DNA of 64,000 nt from Paenibacillus sp. S150 (GCF_019352175.1 NZ_JACBYI010000025.1:33740-97739), one strand, 5' to 3'. Positions 8,070-16,820 are shown, counted from the first letter of the stretch. Notes: generated by a model from the letters alone, not told the origin. Numbers and translations: made by a program.

Positions 8070-8969
8070 GTGGCAGGCAAAGCTTTTCAAATGTCAAAGT
8101 CTGAACGTGCATTCGACATATTTTTGTATATATTTCTGGGAATCATCATGATAGTAACTTTATATCCTTTCCTGAACGTGCTGGCGATTTCTTTAAATGA
8201 TTCTACAGACACCGTCCGCGGGGGCATCTATATCTGGCCGAGAGTTCCGACTTTAGAGAATTTTGCAGTAATTTTCAGCTATACCGGCCTGATACAGGGC
8301 TTCAAGATCTCGGTGCTCCGAACGATTTCCGGTACGATTCTGGGACTCGTCAGTGCTTCAATGCTGGCCTTTACGCTCAGCCGTCCGGAATTCAGAGCCA
8401 GAAAGTTTGTATCGTATTTCCTGGCGATGACCATGTATTTCTCCGGCGGCATGGTGCCAATGTACATTCTGATGAGAGATCTCAATCTGATCGGAACGTT
8501 CTGGATTTATATTCTGCCGGGTGCAATTTCTGCGTTTAACGTCTTCGTTATCCGCTCCTTTATGGACGGCCTGCCGTTTGCCCTGCAGGAGTCGGCGAAG
8601 CTGGACGGAGCCAATGACTTCGTGATCTACTATAAAATCATCATGCCGCTCTGCAAGCCGGTGCTTGCAACGATCGCCTTGTTCCTGTCCGTAGGCCAAT
8701 GGAACGAGTGGTTTACAACGTATCTGTATAACGGGAACAAGCCGCACCTGACCACCTTGCAATATGAGCTCATGAAGGTGCTGGCCTCGACCAACCAGGG
8801 CAGCGGCATGGTGAACGCCAACGATATGGCCAACCGGATGGCCCAGATTTCTCCTGAGTCGATCAAGATGGCGATTACCATTGTAGTTACTGTACCGATC
8901 CTGGTGGTATATCCGTTCCTGCAGAAGTATTTTGTAAACGGCATGACCCTGGGCGCAGTAAAGGCTTAA
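8070..8969 (+). CDS. YtcP-type sugar ABC transporter permease
   Basis: Second permease of the importer, 299 residues with six predicted membrane helices. The EAA loop LQESAKLDGANDFVIYYKIIMPLCKP lies at about residues 172-197. GTG 8070 is placed 6 bases after a GGGGGAGGG ribosome site, and the gene starts 14 bases after the preceding permease, so the two are co-transcribed. The large helical domain and C-terminus YFVNGMTLGAVKA are typical of YtcP family members that pair with LplB-type partners. A hairpin follows before the lipoprotein gene. Confidence 0.93.
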   Translation: MAGKAFQMSKSERAFDIFLYIFLGIIMIVTLYPFLNVLAISLNDSTDTVRGGIYIWPRVPTLENFAVIFSYTGLIQGFKISVLRTISGTILGLVSASMLAFTLSRPEFRARKFVSYFLAMTMYFSGGMVPMYILMRDLNLIGTFWIYILPGAISAFNVFVIRSFMDGLPFALQESAKLDGANDFVIYYKIIMPLCKPVLATIALFLSVGQWNEWFTTYLYNGNKPHLTTLQYELMKVLASTNQGSGMVNANDMANRMAQISPESIKMAITIVVTVPILVVYPFLQKYFVNGMTLGAVKA

Positions 8970-8989
8970 GCTCTGAAGGGATAGAGTGG

Positions 8990-9040
8990 AGAGTGCGCAG
9001 TTCAGGGTTCCGGCTAGAGCCGGCCCTGATTGTGCACTCC
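8990..9040. terminator. Long hairpin between permease and lipoprotein genes
   Basis: Nested arms GAGTGCGCA / TGTGCACTC and CAGGGTTCCGGCT / AGCCGGCCCTG form a long stem without a T-tract. It may partly terminate or protect mRNA, which would let the lipoprotein be made at a different level from the permeases. Confidence 0.5.
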
Positions 9041-9095
9041 GCTTATCCGCCTGTCGGAACAAGTGATGCTGGGAAACTTATTATTATATGCTTTA

Positions 9096-9109
9096 TGCAA
9101 GCGCTAACA
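9096..9109. promoter_or_regulatory. cre (CcpA) site upstream of the lipoprotein gene
   Basis: TGCAAGCGCTAACA matches TGNNARCGYTNNCA at every defined position. It lies 66 bases before the lipoprotein start, which suggests a separate catabolite-repressed promoter there. The -35 and -10 boxes are not clear. Confidence 0.75.
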
Positions 9110-9174
9110 AGGTATATACAGGCTTGGCCTGATATGCATAGATGAAACACACAATTTAACAAGGGGGAGACACA

Positions 9175-10902
9175 ATGAAACGCAAGAGCATCAAAACTAT
9201 TTTTACGCTCATGCTGATGAGCTCAATGCTGATTGCAGGCTGCGGCGGCGGTAACAATAACGCTGCGGATAACACTGGCAACAATACGGGAACGAACCAG
9301 GAAGGCAACAATGCTGCTGAAGATACGAGCCCAATCACATTCTCGTTCTTCGGTGCGGATGCCAGCCCGAACTGGAACAACATGCAGGACGATGTAGGTA
9401 AAGTGATCACCGAGAAAACAGGCGTGACTATAAATGCCGAATTTGATGTCGGCAGCGGCGGCGGGGAAGATAAAATTGCGCTGATGGCTGCGAGCGGCGA
9501 TGTGCCGGATATGATTTTTGCCAAGGGAAGCCTGGGCAATCTGGTGGATGCCGGTCTGATTGTAGATATGACTGAGCTGATCGACAAATATGCCCCGAAC
9601 CTGAAGAAGATTTACGGAGATAACATGAACCGCCTGAAATACAGCAGCGAAGATGAGGCGATTTATGCCCTGCCAACCAACTCCCAGGTTGACCAGCAGT
9701 CCTTTGATGCCACCGGCGGCTTTGAAATTCAGCACCGGGTGCTGAAAGAACTGGGCTACCCTGAAGTAAAAACACTGGCCGATTATGAGAAAGTGTTGAA
9801 GGACTACGTTGCCCTGTATCCGGAAACCGACGGCCAGCCAACCATTCCATTGTCCCTGAACGCGGATGACTGGAAAATCATGATTACGGTGACCAACCCT
9901 GCCTTCCAGGCAACCGGTGCACCGGATGACGGTGAATACTATGTAAATCCGGAAACCTATGAAGCCCAGCTTCACTACAAACGGCCGGAAGAAAAGGAAT
10001 ACTTCCGCTGGCTGAACAATATGTATGCTCAAGGCCTGCTGGATAAGGATACCTTTGTGCAAAAAGACGACCAGTACAAAGCCAAAGTGGCCAGCGGACG
10101 CGTACTCGGCCTGATCTCCCAGGAATGGGAATATCAGGACGGTGAAAACGCACTGAAAGCTGCCGGCAAGGATGATTACACTTATGCCCACTTCCCTGTC
10201 ACCCTGTCCGAAGAATATCAAGACCATTCCTTCCAGGCTACAGGCATTGACGGCTATGGCATCAGCATCACTACGGCTTGCAAGGACCCGGTCCGCGCAA
10301 TTAAATGGCTGGACTGGATGACTTCCGAGGAAGCCCAGGTTCTGAAGAACTGGGGTATCGAAGGCACGCATTACACTGTAAATGCTGATGGCAAGCGTGA
10401 ATTTCTGCCGGAAGTTCTGGAGAAGAAAACGAAAGATTTCAACAACTTCACCAAAGAAACCGGCATTGAACAATACGCCATCTTCGGCCAACGCTATGGT
10501 GACGGCGTGAAGGACTCAACCGGCAACTACTACACTACGAGATTTCCGGAACAAATCGTTGCCGAGTATTCCGCAGCCGAAAAAGAATCTCTGGCCGCTT
10601 ACAACGCTACAACCTGGAAAGATCTGTTCCCTGCAGAGGATGCTTTCCCGGTCAAGGAATGGGGCGCTCTGTACAACATGCCGGTTCCTACCGATGGACA
10701 GTATCAGGTTATCTACAAAAAGACACAGGATATTATCCGCAAGCGCATCCCTGAAGCGGTCCTCTCCAAACCGGCTGACTTCGACAAGGTATATGATGCG
10801 TTCATTGCCGAGCTGAACAAAGCAGGCGCTGAAGATATGGAAAAAGAATACACAGAACTCGTTAAGAAGAGAGTATCCCTGTGGACCGGAAAAGAACTTT
10901 AA
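9175..10902 (+). CDS. LplA-type oligosaccharide-binding lipoprotein
   Basis: Extracellular solute-binding protein of the importer, anchored as a lipoprotein. The first 23 residues form a signal peptide ending in the lipobox LIAGC. A low-complexity Asn/Gly/Thr linker (about 25-50) precedes the bacterial type 1 binding fold. At 575 residues it is of the large LplA class used for complex oligosaccharides rather than simple sugars. ATG 9175 follows AAGGGGGAGAC. A perfect cre site lies upstream and a strong terminator follows. The adjacent GH95 fucosidase and xyl genes suggest a hemicellulose-derived ligand, which is inference. Confidence 0.93.
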   Translation: MKRKSIKTIFTLMLMSSMLIAGCGGGNNNAADNTGNNTGTNQEGNNAAEDTSPITFSFFGADASPNWNNMQDDVGKVITEKTGVTINAEFDVGSGGGEDKIALMAASGDVPDMIFAKGSLGNLVDAGLIVDMTELIDKYAPNLKKIYGDNMNRLKYSSEDEAIYALPTNSQVDQQSFDATGGFEIQHRVLKELGYPEVKTLADYEKVLKDYVALYPETDGQPTIPLSLNADDWKIMITVTNPAFQATGAPDDGEYYVNPETYEAQLHYKRPEEKEYFRWLNNMYAQGLLDKDTFVQKDDQYKAKVASGRVLGLISQEWEYQDGENALKAAGKDDYTYAHFPVTLSEEYQDHSFQATGIDGYGISITTACKDPVRAIKWLDWMTSEEAQVLKNWGIEGTHYTVNADGKREFLPEVLEKKTKDFNNFTKETGIEQYAIFGQRYGDGVKDSTGNYYTTRFPEQIVAEYSAAEKESLAAYNATTWKDLFPAEDAFPVKEWGALYNMPVPTDGQYQVIYKKTQDIIRKRIPEAVLSKPADFDKVYDAFIAELNKAGAEDMEKEYTELVKKRVSLWTGKEL

Positions 10903-10950
10903 GATATAAGTGGCAAGCGGAGCATGAATATGCTATCCTGCCAGTGTTAA

Positions 10951-10986
10951 GCAAAAGGCCCGACTTTGGTCAGGGCCTTTTGCCTG
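10951..10986. terminator. Bidirectional-looking terminator after the lipoprotein gene
   Basis: Perfect 11-bp stem GCAAAAGGCCC (10951-10961) / GGGCCTTTTGC (10973-10983) with an 11-nt loop; T-rich in the stem base. Confidence 0.85.
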
Positions 10987-11014
10987 TAATTTGAGATTAT
11001 GGAGGGTGAGAGAC

Positions 11015-13384
11015 ATGACAGATGAGAGCAGAGCGCATGCCTGGATGCTGAAGTATGACCGGCCGGCAGGCGTATGGGAAGAAGCGCTGCCGCTTGGCAA
11101 CGGGCATATGGGCGCCATGGTGTTCGGCGGTGCGGTGAAAGAGCATATTCAGCTTAATGAGGACACGCTGTGGGCCGGATTTCCCCGTGACAGCAATAAT
11201 TATGAAGCACAGCGTTATTTGAAGAAGGTGCGGGGGCTTCTCGGGGCGGGAAGCTATTGCGAGGCCGAAGAGCTTGTTAATGCACATATGCTTGGTGTAA
11301 ATACGCAGCCGTATTTACCGCTGGGAGATCTGTATCTGGAATATCAGGGAGTGGAGGAAGCCGGGGGCTACCAGCGGAGGCTGGATATCGACAGCGGCAT
11401 AGCCACAGTGGGATATCACACAACTGAAGGCGCTTTTACCCGCGAGGCGTTCATCAGCGCTCCCGACGGGGTGTGCGTCGTTCATACTGCCAGCCAGGCA
11501 AGGGGCAAGCTTAATATTACGGTTTCTTTGGACAGCCCTTTGAAGCATAAGGTTCAGAGCAGCGGCGATCAAAAGCTTATTATGCGCGGGCAATGCCCTA
11601 CGCATGTTGCCGATAATTATCATGGTGACCATCCCTATCCGGTGCAGTATGAGGAAGGGCTTGGCATCGGCTTTGAGCTCCAGCTTCAGGCTGTGGTAAC
11701 CGGCGGAAGCGTGCGGGCAGTGGACGGGAAGCTCGTGATTTCCGGCGCGGACAGCGCAGTGCTTCTGCTTGCGGCAGGGACCACCTATGAAGAGCTGAAG
11801 CATAAAGCGGGGCATATCCGGGGAGGCCAGGCAGCTGCCTTGACTCCTGCGGAGAATTGCGCGCAGAGATTGTCGGCAGCGTTGCGCCGCTCCTATGAAG
11901 AGCTGCGCCGGCGCCATGCGGAGGAGCACCAGGCTATTTTCCGCCGTGTGGATTTGGATTTTGGAGGCCGCGAAGCGGAGGCGCTGCCGACCGACCAGCG
12001 GCTGGCCGCATATCGGGAAGGCAAGGAGGACCCGGCACTGGAGGCGCTTCTGTTCCAATATGGCCGCTATTTGCTGATGGGCAGCTCACGTCCGGGAACA
12101 CAGGCTGCCAATCTGCAGGGGATTTGGAACCCTCATATTACGCCGCCCTGGAACAGCAACTATACGACAAATATCAATACGCAGATGAATTATTGGCTGG
12201 CCGAGGTATGCAATCTGAGTGAATGCCATGAACCCCTGATTGACATGATCCGGGAGGTCAGTGTTACGGGAGCAAGAACGGCGGCGATTCATTACGGTGC
12301 CCGGGGCTGGGTGGCCCATCACAATGTGGATCTGTGGCGCAGCGCGTCGCCCTCAGGCGGAGATGCCAGCTGGGCATTCTGGCCGATGGGCGGGGTATGG
12401 CTCAGCAGCCATCTGTGGGAGCATTATGCATTTAACCCGGACCTTGAATATCTTGCGCAAACCGCATATCCGCTTATGAAAGGAGCGGCGTTATTCTGTC
12501 TGGACTGGCTGGTGGAAGGAACGGACGGTCTCTTGCTTACGAGTCCGTCCACTTCGCCGGAGAACCGTTTTGTGACAGAAGAGGGCCGGCCGTGCAGCGT
12601 TTCCATGGGATCGGCTATGGACATGAGCCTGATTCGTGAGCTGTTCGGAAACTGCCTGCAGTCGGCGCAGATTCTTGGTGTTGATGAGGACTTCCGGAAC
12701 CGGCTGGAGGAAACGCTGAGCCGGTTGTCTCCGCTGAAGATCGGCCGGGACGGGCGCCTGCAGGAGTGGTTCCGGGACTTCACCGAGTCCGAGCCGGGCC
12801 ACCGTCATGTATCACATTTGTATGGACTGTATCCCGGCAATCTGATCAACGAACGGGAGACACCGGAACTGCTCGAAGCCGGCCGCTTGTCCCTGGAGCA
12901 GAGAATCTCCTCCGGAGGAGGCCATACCGGCTGGAGCTGTGCCTGGCTGATCAATCTGTATGCCCGGCTTAAGGATGGGGCGGCTGCTTACGGTTTTGTC
13001 CGTACGCTTCTGACGCGTTCCGTGTATCCGAATCTGTTCGACGCTCATCCGCCGTTCCAGATTGACGGGAATTTCGGGGCGGCTGCGGGGATTGCGGAAA
13101 TGCTGCTGCAGAGCCATCTGGGTGAAATCAGCCTGCTGCCGGCGCTGCCGGACCATTGGAAGGACGGCCGGGTCCTGGGACTCAAGGCGCGTGGCGGATT
13201 CGTGGTGGATATCGTATGGCAGGATCATGCCCTCGTCTCAGCCAAGATTGCCGCGTCTAAGGAAGGCCTGTGCAGCATAAGCTATTCCTGTGGGCTGAAG
13301 CTTCAGCTTCCGGACGGCACGGTAACGGAAGCCGGAGGCCCGGTGCACCTGAAAGCAGGAGAGAGCCTTCTTGTAAGCGCGTAG
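11015..13384 (+). CDS. GH95 family alpha-L-fucosidase
   Basis: Glycoside hydrolase expected to remove alpha-1,2-linked L-fucose from oligosaccharides by inversion. The 789-residue protein has the N-terminal beta domain, beginning YDRPAGVWEEALPLGNG, and a C-terminal (alpha/alpha)6 barrel. GH95 active-site segments are visible: the Asn pair in TNINTQMNYW (about 390-400), the general-acid Glu in STSPEN (about 518) and the Asp in PFQIDGNFG (about 690). There is no signal peptide, so it acts inside the cell on imported sugars. ATG 11015 has GGAGGGTGA upstream; a TTG at 10991 is in frame but lacks a site. It follows the importer, consistent with uptake and then defucosylation. Confidence 0.93.
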   Translation: MTDESRAHAWMLKYDRPAGVWEEALPLGNGHMGAMVFGGAVKEHIQLNEDTLWAGFPRDSNNYEAQRYLKKVRGLLGAGSYCEAEELVNAHMLGVNTQPYLPLGDLYLEYQGVEEAGGYQRRLDIDSGIATVGYHTTEGAFTREAFISAPDGVCVVHTASQARGKLNITVSLDSPLKHKVQSSGDQKLIMRGQCPTHVADNYHGDHPYPVQYEEGLGIGFELQLQAVVTGGSVRAVDGKLVISGADSAVLLLAAGTTYEELKHKAGHIRGGQAAALTPAENCAQRLSAALRRSYEELRRRHAEEHQAIFRRVDLDFGGREAEALPTDQRLAAYREGKEDPALEALLFQYGRYLLMGSSRPGTQAANLQGIWNPHITPPWNSNYTTNINTQMNYWLAEVCNLSECHEPLIDMIREVSVTGARTAAIHYGARGWVAHHNVDLWRSASPSGGDASWAFWPMGGVWLSSHLWEHYAFNPDLEYLAQTAYPLMKGAALFCLDWLVEGTDGLLLTSPSTSPENRFVTEEGRPCSVSMGSAMDMSLIRELFGNCLQSAQILGVDEDFRNRLEETLSRLSPLKIGRDGRLQEWFRDFTESEPGHRHVSHLYGLYPGNLINERETPELLEAGRLSLEQRISSGGGHTGWSCAWLINLYARLKDGAAAYGFVRTLLTRSVYPNLFDAHPPFQIDGNFGAAAGIAEMLLQSHLGEISLLPALPDHWKDGRVLGLKARGGFVVDIVWQDHALVSAKIAASKEGLCSISYSCGLKLQLPDGTVTEAGGPVHLKAGESLLVSA

Positions 13385-13435
13385 CTGGGTATAGCTGCAG
13401 GGTTGAAGGCGTGACAATACTGCAGCACATTAAAT

Positions 13436-13477
13436 ACTGCTTTCCTGCAGGGAATCTGCGGGAAAGCAGTGTTTTTT
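13436..13477 (+). terminator. Terminator after the GH95 gene
   Basis: Stem ACTGCTTTCC / GGGAAAGCAGT with an inner TGCAG/CTGC pairing, followed by GTTTTTT. A dispersed repeat starts immediately after the T-tract. Confidence 0.85.
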
Positions 13478-13478
13478 G

Positions 13479-13575
13479 AAATAGAATTTATATTGCCTTG
13501 CATACTAAATGATCCTTCTATTTCTCGCTGAAACACGCCGTCCCTTATAAGGACGGCGTAGCCGTTTCTGCTTGC
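13479..13575. repeat. Hairpin repeat, family 1, copy 1
   Basis: Shares nearly its whole length with 51705-51804. The first half (GAATTTATAT... CTAAATGATCCTTCTATTTC) is a degenerate inverted repeat. The second half is a strong hairpin in which GAAAC...GTTTC encloses CGCCGTCC / GGACGGCG. It begins within two bases of the preceding terminator. Non-coding. Confidence 0.75.
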
Positions 13576-13605
13576 GCAGGATATACGTAGGCTTTTGGAG
13601 TGGAT

Positions 13606-13740
13606 GCTCCGCGAACGGAGCGTTGTCTGGAGCGTTGTGCTCTCCAGATTATTTTCATTCCCCTTAGCCGTGAGAATCCGGAGACACAGGCGGCCGCTGC
13701 CGCTGTTCCGCGGGTCCGTGCGCTCCGCTGTTTAAGCGGA
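13606..13740. other. Run of short perfect hairpins
   Basis: GCTCCG-CGAA-CGGAGC (13606-13621), CTGGAG-N9-CTCCAG (13627-13647) and TCCGCT-N5-AGCGGA (13724-13740) lie close together in a gene-free stretch. A structured transcript is possible. No promoter or open frame of note was seen. Confidence 0.35.
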
Positions 13741-13793
13741 AGGTGGTTCTGTAATCTTTAAAAAACACAATAAAGAAACTTAATTTATCCTAA

Positions 13794-14170
13794 ATGGAAC
13801 CGGCTTATTATGAAATGAACCGGAGAATCTGAACAAGCTGATGGAAGGCAAGGAAGAGATTCATAGAGAACAGAAGCGAAGTGGAAAAATTAACACTAAT
13901 GGGCTGGAATCCTGGCTTGAACGGGCTTTAGTGGGATTTTGTACACCTAATGGAGGCCATCTCCCCCCATATGGCTGATTTCAGCCGGATTAGTTGTACT
14001 TTTTCCCACTAGGGAAGATCCAGGATCCGAATGGGGTGGATTAGTTATCCTTTTTACCACTAAAATGGCTGCCCTTTGGATGAATGGTTCAAGTTCAGCT
14101 TAATGTAGGCGTATTCCTCTGAAAGGGAGAGAACCGTATCGATTAGGTTTCCTTTTTTCCACTTAGGAGC
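13794..14170. repeat. Motif-array repeat, family 2, copy A
   Basis: About 375 bp, similar to 52550-52999. It carries a 23-bp motif, best form ATTAGTTGTACTTTTTCCC then ACTA. Two copies lie in reverse orientation (13880-13900, 13929-13951) and three in direct orientation (13989-14011, 14040-14062, 14142-14166). Between them is a GGCTGATTTCAGCC mini-hairpin. Substitutions and indels between the two copies fall without a codon pattern, and all frames contain stops, so it is non-coding. Confidence 0.8.
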
Positions 14171-14193
14171 TGCGAGGAAATGAGTACCCGCTT

Positions 14194-14235
14194 TTGTTGA
14201 CAAAATCTCCACGGTTTTGGGAGTTTTGTCAACAA
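14194..14235. repeat. Long inverted repeat
   Basis: TTGTTGACAAAATCTCC pairs with GGGAGTTTTGTCAACAA with one unpaired base, loop about 8. TTGACA is present in both directions, so it could serve as paired -35 elements or as a DNA-binding site. Confidence 0.55.
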
Positions 14236-14336
14236 TTTAGCTGTACTTTATTTCGTCGCAGTCTCTAACGCTTGCGAAAAAGCGGCTGGGGGAATATGAA
14301 GTGGCCTTTTTCACTTGTCTTCCCGCCTGGCTTCAG

Positions 14337-14416
14337 CAGCCAGCCTTACACCTGAAATGCCAACAGCTGCGCTGCCCGGTCAAGGACGGCGCAGCCGTTT
14401 CCACTTGAACGGGCAA
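14337..14416. repeat. Repeat segment shared with 53088-53152
   Basis: The CAGCCAGCCTTACACCTGAA segment is shared, continuing through CAACAGCTG and ending in the GGACGGCG(C)AGCCGTT hairpin half of family 1. It shows that the whole 13.5-14.4 kb block is a diverged counterpart of the 51.7-53.6 kb block. Confidence 0.7.
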
Positions 14417-14769
14417 TGGGTAAACGGACCTCCTGTCTTGAATTGCAATGTTTTTACGAGACCCGCAGCAAGCTTTAACTACATTTTCTGAAACTATATC
14501 ATTTGAAGTTGAACAGTGGAAAATGGCCTATCAAGATACGTATGGCGATTCGAAGCCCGTTGTCAGCAGAGGCAGGAGCTGTGTATTCTTGAGCGGAAGG
14601 GCTTATTCTGCGGCAGCAGCGGACCGATATAGAGACAATAAGCAGTATTTTAAGATGAGATCCCTGCTCCGGGAATAAATTGGACGGAATATGGAATGTT
14701 ACGGTTGTGCAGACTGGAATTCCGGCATCTACTATAGAGTACATACTATTCAGTGAGCCATAATATAGC
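14417..14769. other. Gene-free stretch before the transglutaminase gene
   Basis: A 76-codon plus-strand frame (14448-14678) is present, but it has no ribosome site and no recognisable domain. I see no convincing promoter or gene here. Confidence 0.3.
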
Positions 14770-14790
14770 ATGCAGGAGGATACAGAATCT

Positions 14791-15930
14791 ATGGGAAAAA
14801 AGCATCTGTCTCTGATGAAAACCATTCTGGGAGGAATGCTTGTCTGCGCAGCTCTGCCGCCGGCGCTTTATTGGGGGTTGGACCAGGCCTATGCCGCCAG
14901 TACTTCAGCGGTGCTGCGTTCGGAAGCCGAGATGGCCGGGAAGCTGACCGGGGCGATGAATAACCGCAGAGAGAACATCACGTTCGTGTTTGAGGGCAAG
15001 ACAACCCATCTGAAGTCCCAGGTGCAGAAGGCGGTTGACCAGGCGATGGGCAGTGACCCTTACCTGTATTATATTATTGACAGCTACGCCTTTTCTTACC
15101 GGGGGAGCAGCCGCTCGGCCAATGTATCGGTGCAGGTGGAATACCGCGAGACCCTGCAGCAGACGGCTCAGGTGAACAAGCAGGTGAAGACGATTTTGCA
15201 GCAGATTATTACACCGGGAATGAACACCCACCAGAAGGTCAAGGTAATTCATGACTGGGTTGTGCTGCACTTGAAATATGATACCACGTACCGCAAGTAT
15301 ACCGCCTATGAAGGCTTGCAGACAGGCAGCGCCGTTTGCCAGGGCTATTCGCTTCTGACTTATAAATTGCTTCTCGGCGCGGGAATCCCGAACAAAATTG
15401 TTGAAGGTAAGGCGAGACCGGAGGGGGGAGTGGCCCAGTCGCATGCCTGGAATCTGGTGCAGCTGGACGGGCGCTGGTACCATTTGGACACAACCTGGGA
15501 TGATCCAACGCCCAGCCCGGAGGGGGGAATCAGCACAGTCTACTACATGCGGACAGATGCCCAGATGCGCCGCGACCACAGCTGGACGAAGTCCTACCCG
15601 GCAGCGTCCGTCGGCTACGCCCAGACGCTCTCCGAGCTGGTAAGCCGCGGCGGCCAGAATGCGGCTGTGTATCAGGAGCTCCAGAAGAAGCTCGATTACC
15701 GGCTGTATGAGGAAGCCCGGGTGATTACTTCTGCGGCAGAGCTGCACACACTTGCCAAAGAGGCGGCAGCGTCCGGCAAGCAGTCTCTTTTATTCCGCTA
15801 CCGGGGCAGCGAGAAGCTGCTCAAAACAGACCTGCAGGGGTTGTACAGCTTAGGTTTGGAGAACTTGTCATACAACAGCAGCCCGTTCGACAACACGGGG
15901 GATTTAAGGGTATATCTGACCTGGAAATAA
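14791..15930 (+). CDS. Secreted transglutaminase-like protein
   Basis: Exported protein with a transglutaminase/protease-like core. Residues 1-34 form a signal peptide or anchor ending near QAYAAS. The core lies at about 160-245, with catalytic Cys in GSAVCQGY, His in QSHAWNLV and Asp in YHLDTTWDDP, so the triad is complete. Length is 379 residues. ATG 14791 follows AGGAGGATACAGAATCT; an upstream ATG at 14770 overlaps that ribosome site and is rejected. Related bacterial proteins are cell-wall-associated peptidases or cross-linking enzymes, and the substrate is unknown. It ends 7 bases from a convergent gene. Confidence 0.88.
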   Translation: MGKKHLSLMKTILGGMLVCAALPPALYWGLDQAYAASTSAVLRSEAEMAGKLTGAMNNRRENITFVFEGKTTHLKSQVQKAVDQAMGSDPYLYYIIDSYAFSYRGSSRSANVSVQVEYRETLQQTAQVNKQVKTILQQIITPGMNTHQKVKVIHDWVVLHLKYDTTYRKYTAYEGLQTGSAVCQGYSLLTYKLLLGAGIPNKIVEGKARPEGGVAQSHAWNLVQLDGRWYHLDTTWDDPTPSPEGGISTVYYMRTDAQMRRDHSWTKSYPAASVGYAQTLSELVSRGGQNAAVYQELQKKLDYRLYEEARVITSAAELHTLAKEAAASGKQSLLFRYRGSEKLLKTDLQGLYSLGLENLSYNSSPFDNTGDLRVYLTWK

Positions 15931-15937
15931 ATAAACG

Positions 15938-16249
15938 TCAGCGGTTCGTCTCCGAGAATTGAATCGTTTGAATCTGGTCGGTTGACGGATCAAAGCGGAT
16001 GGCGACAAAGACGCCAAATTCCTTGCCTGCACGGGTTCTGATCCATAGTTTGAACAGTTCCTCCGTAAGTTTAGGCTGTATTTGCGTGCGTCCCACATGC
16101 TTATAATCGATAATATCGGCGTTGTATTTCTGCTGTGCAGCTTTCACAGCTACGGTTCCCCATTTGGCATAGCCGGGAGCGGCGGAGCTTACCGGACTGC
16201 CTATGACCAAGAATAGGGCCAGCAAGGATATCAACCAACTTTTTTTCAT
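15938..16249 (-). CDS. DUF3889 (YqzG/YhdC-like) secreted protein
   Basis: A 103-residue exported protein of unknown function. A signal peptide (MKKSWLISLLALFLVIG to about residue 25) precedes a single small domain with YAKWGTVAVKAAQQKYNAD, DYKHVGR and a C-terminal FGVFVAIRFDP strand, typical of DUF3889. The ATG at 16249 has GGTGG upstream; the frame extends further but without a site. It converges on the transglutaminase-like gene. Confidence 0.85.
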   Translation of the reverse strand: MKKSWLISLLALFLVIGSPVSSAAPGYAKWGTVAVKAAQQKYNADIIDYKHVGRTQIQPKLTEELFKLWIRTRAGKEFGVFVAIRFDPSTDQIQTIQFSETNR

Positions 16250-16503
16250 GGCAACCACCTTAGAATGTGAATTTGCGGTTAGCGTCCCCCCGGTCAACGG
16301 ATTCTATGCTGAATTGCGCTAATCACGGAGATACCTATGGCTGGGATAGCCAATTACAGCAGACAGCAACCAGGGATGCCAACGCGCCATTTGGCTGCGG
16401 GCATCCCTGTTTGCTGCTGCGGTGAAAATTATATGATTGCTGTTCCAGCTAGTTTTATTGGCGAAGTGGCATAGGCCGGGCGGCTTGTGCTCTAAGCCAG
16501 GCG

Positions 16504-16728
16504 TTAATCGGCGTGAGTGCTCAGGTCGCATTGATCCAGCGGGACAATGCTGCTCTTGCGGAACCAGCGGTAGAAAATCCGGGTCAGCAGGAACAGCGGC
16601 AGGCTGACATAAGAGACGAGGATGCCGTACCAGCCGATGCTTCCCCCTGTGAAGGCACCCAGGTTCTGCCCGAATATGGCCACCAGGCAAAAGGCCAGTG
16701 CCTCGCCTGCATGGATAGGACACTCCCT
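16504..16728 (-). pseudogene. C-terminal remnant of a LysP-like amino-acid permease
   Basis: Read on the minus strand, this frame encodes about 70 residues: EALAFCLVAIFGQNLGAFTG, then SIGWYGILVSYVSLPLFLL, TRIFYRWFRKSSIVPLDQ and a stop. This is the last two membrane helices and tail of an APC-family permease (the LysP pattern of GQN...AF...W.G...TYIGIPLFL). The frame is closed upstream by a stop at about 16729, with no start codon or ribosome site and no earlier part of the protein nearby. It is a decayed fragment, not a functional transporter. Confidence 0.7.
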
Positions 16729-16787
16729 CTAATAGTGGTGCTCCTGTTCAAAGGTCACTAACCAAGAAGATTACCCATCCTGCAAGC

Positions 16788-16820
16788 ACAAAAAAACCGC
16801 AGACGGATTCTGCGGTTTCC
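16788..16820 (-). terminator. Minus-strand terminator
   Basis: AAACCGCAG (16794-16802) / CTGCGGTTT (16810-16818), preceded on the plus strand by a run of A, which is a T-tract on the minus strand. It would end transcripts arriving from the right. Confidence 0.75.

Noticed and set aside
13479..14416. Repeat blocks considered as insertion sequences
   Set aside because: No transposase frame, no clear terminal inverted repeats and no target duplication were found.
14448..14678. A 76-codon plus-strand frame before the transglutaminase gene
   Set aside because: No ribosome site and no recognisable domain; it lies in a gene-free repeat-adjacent region.
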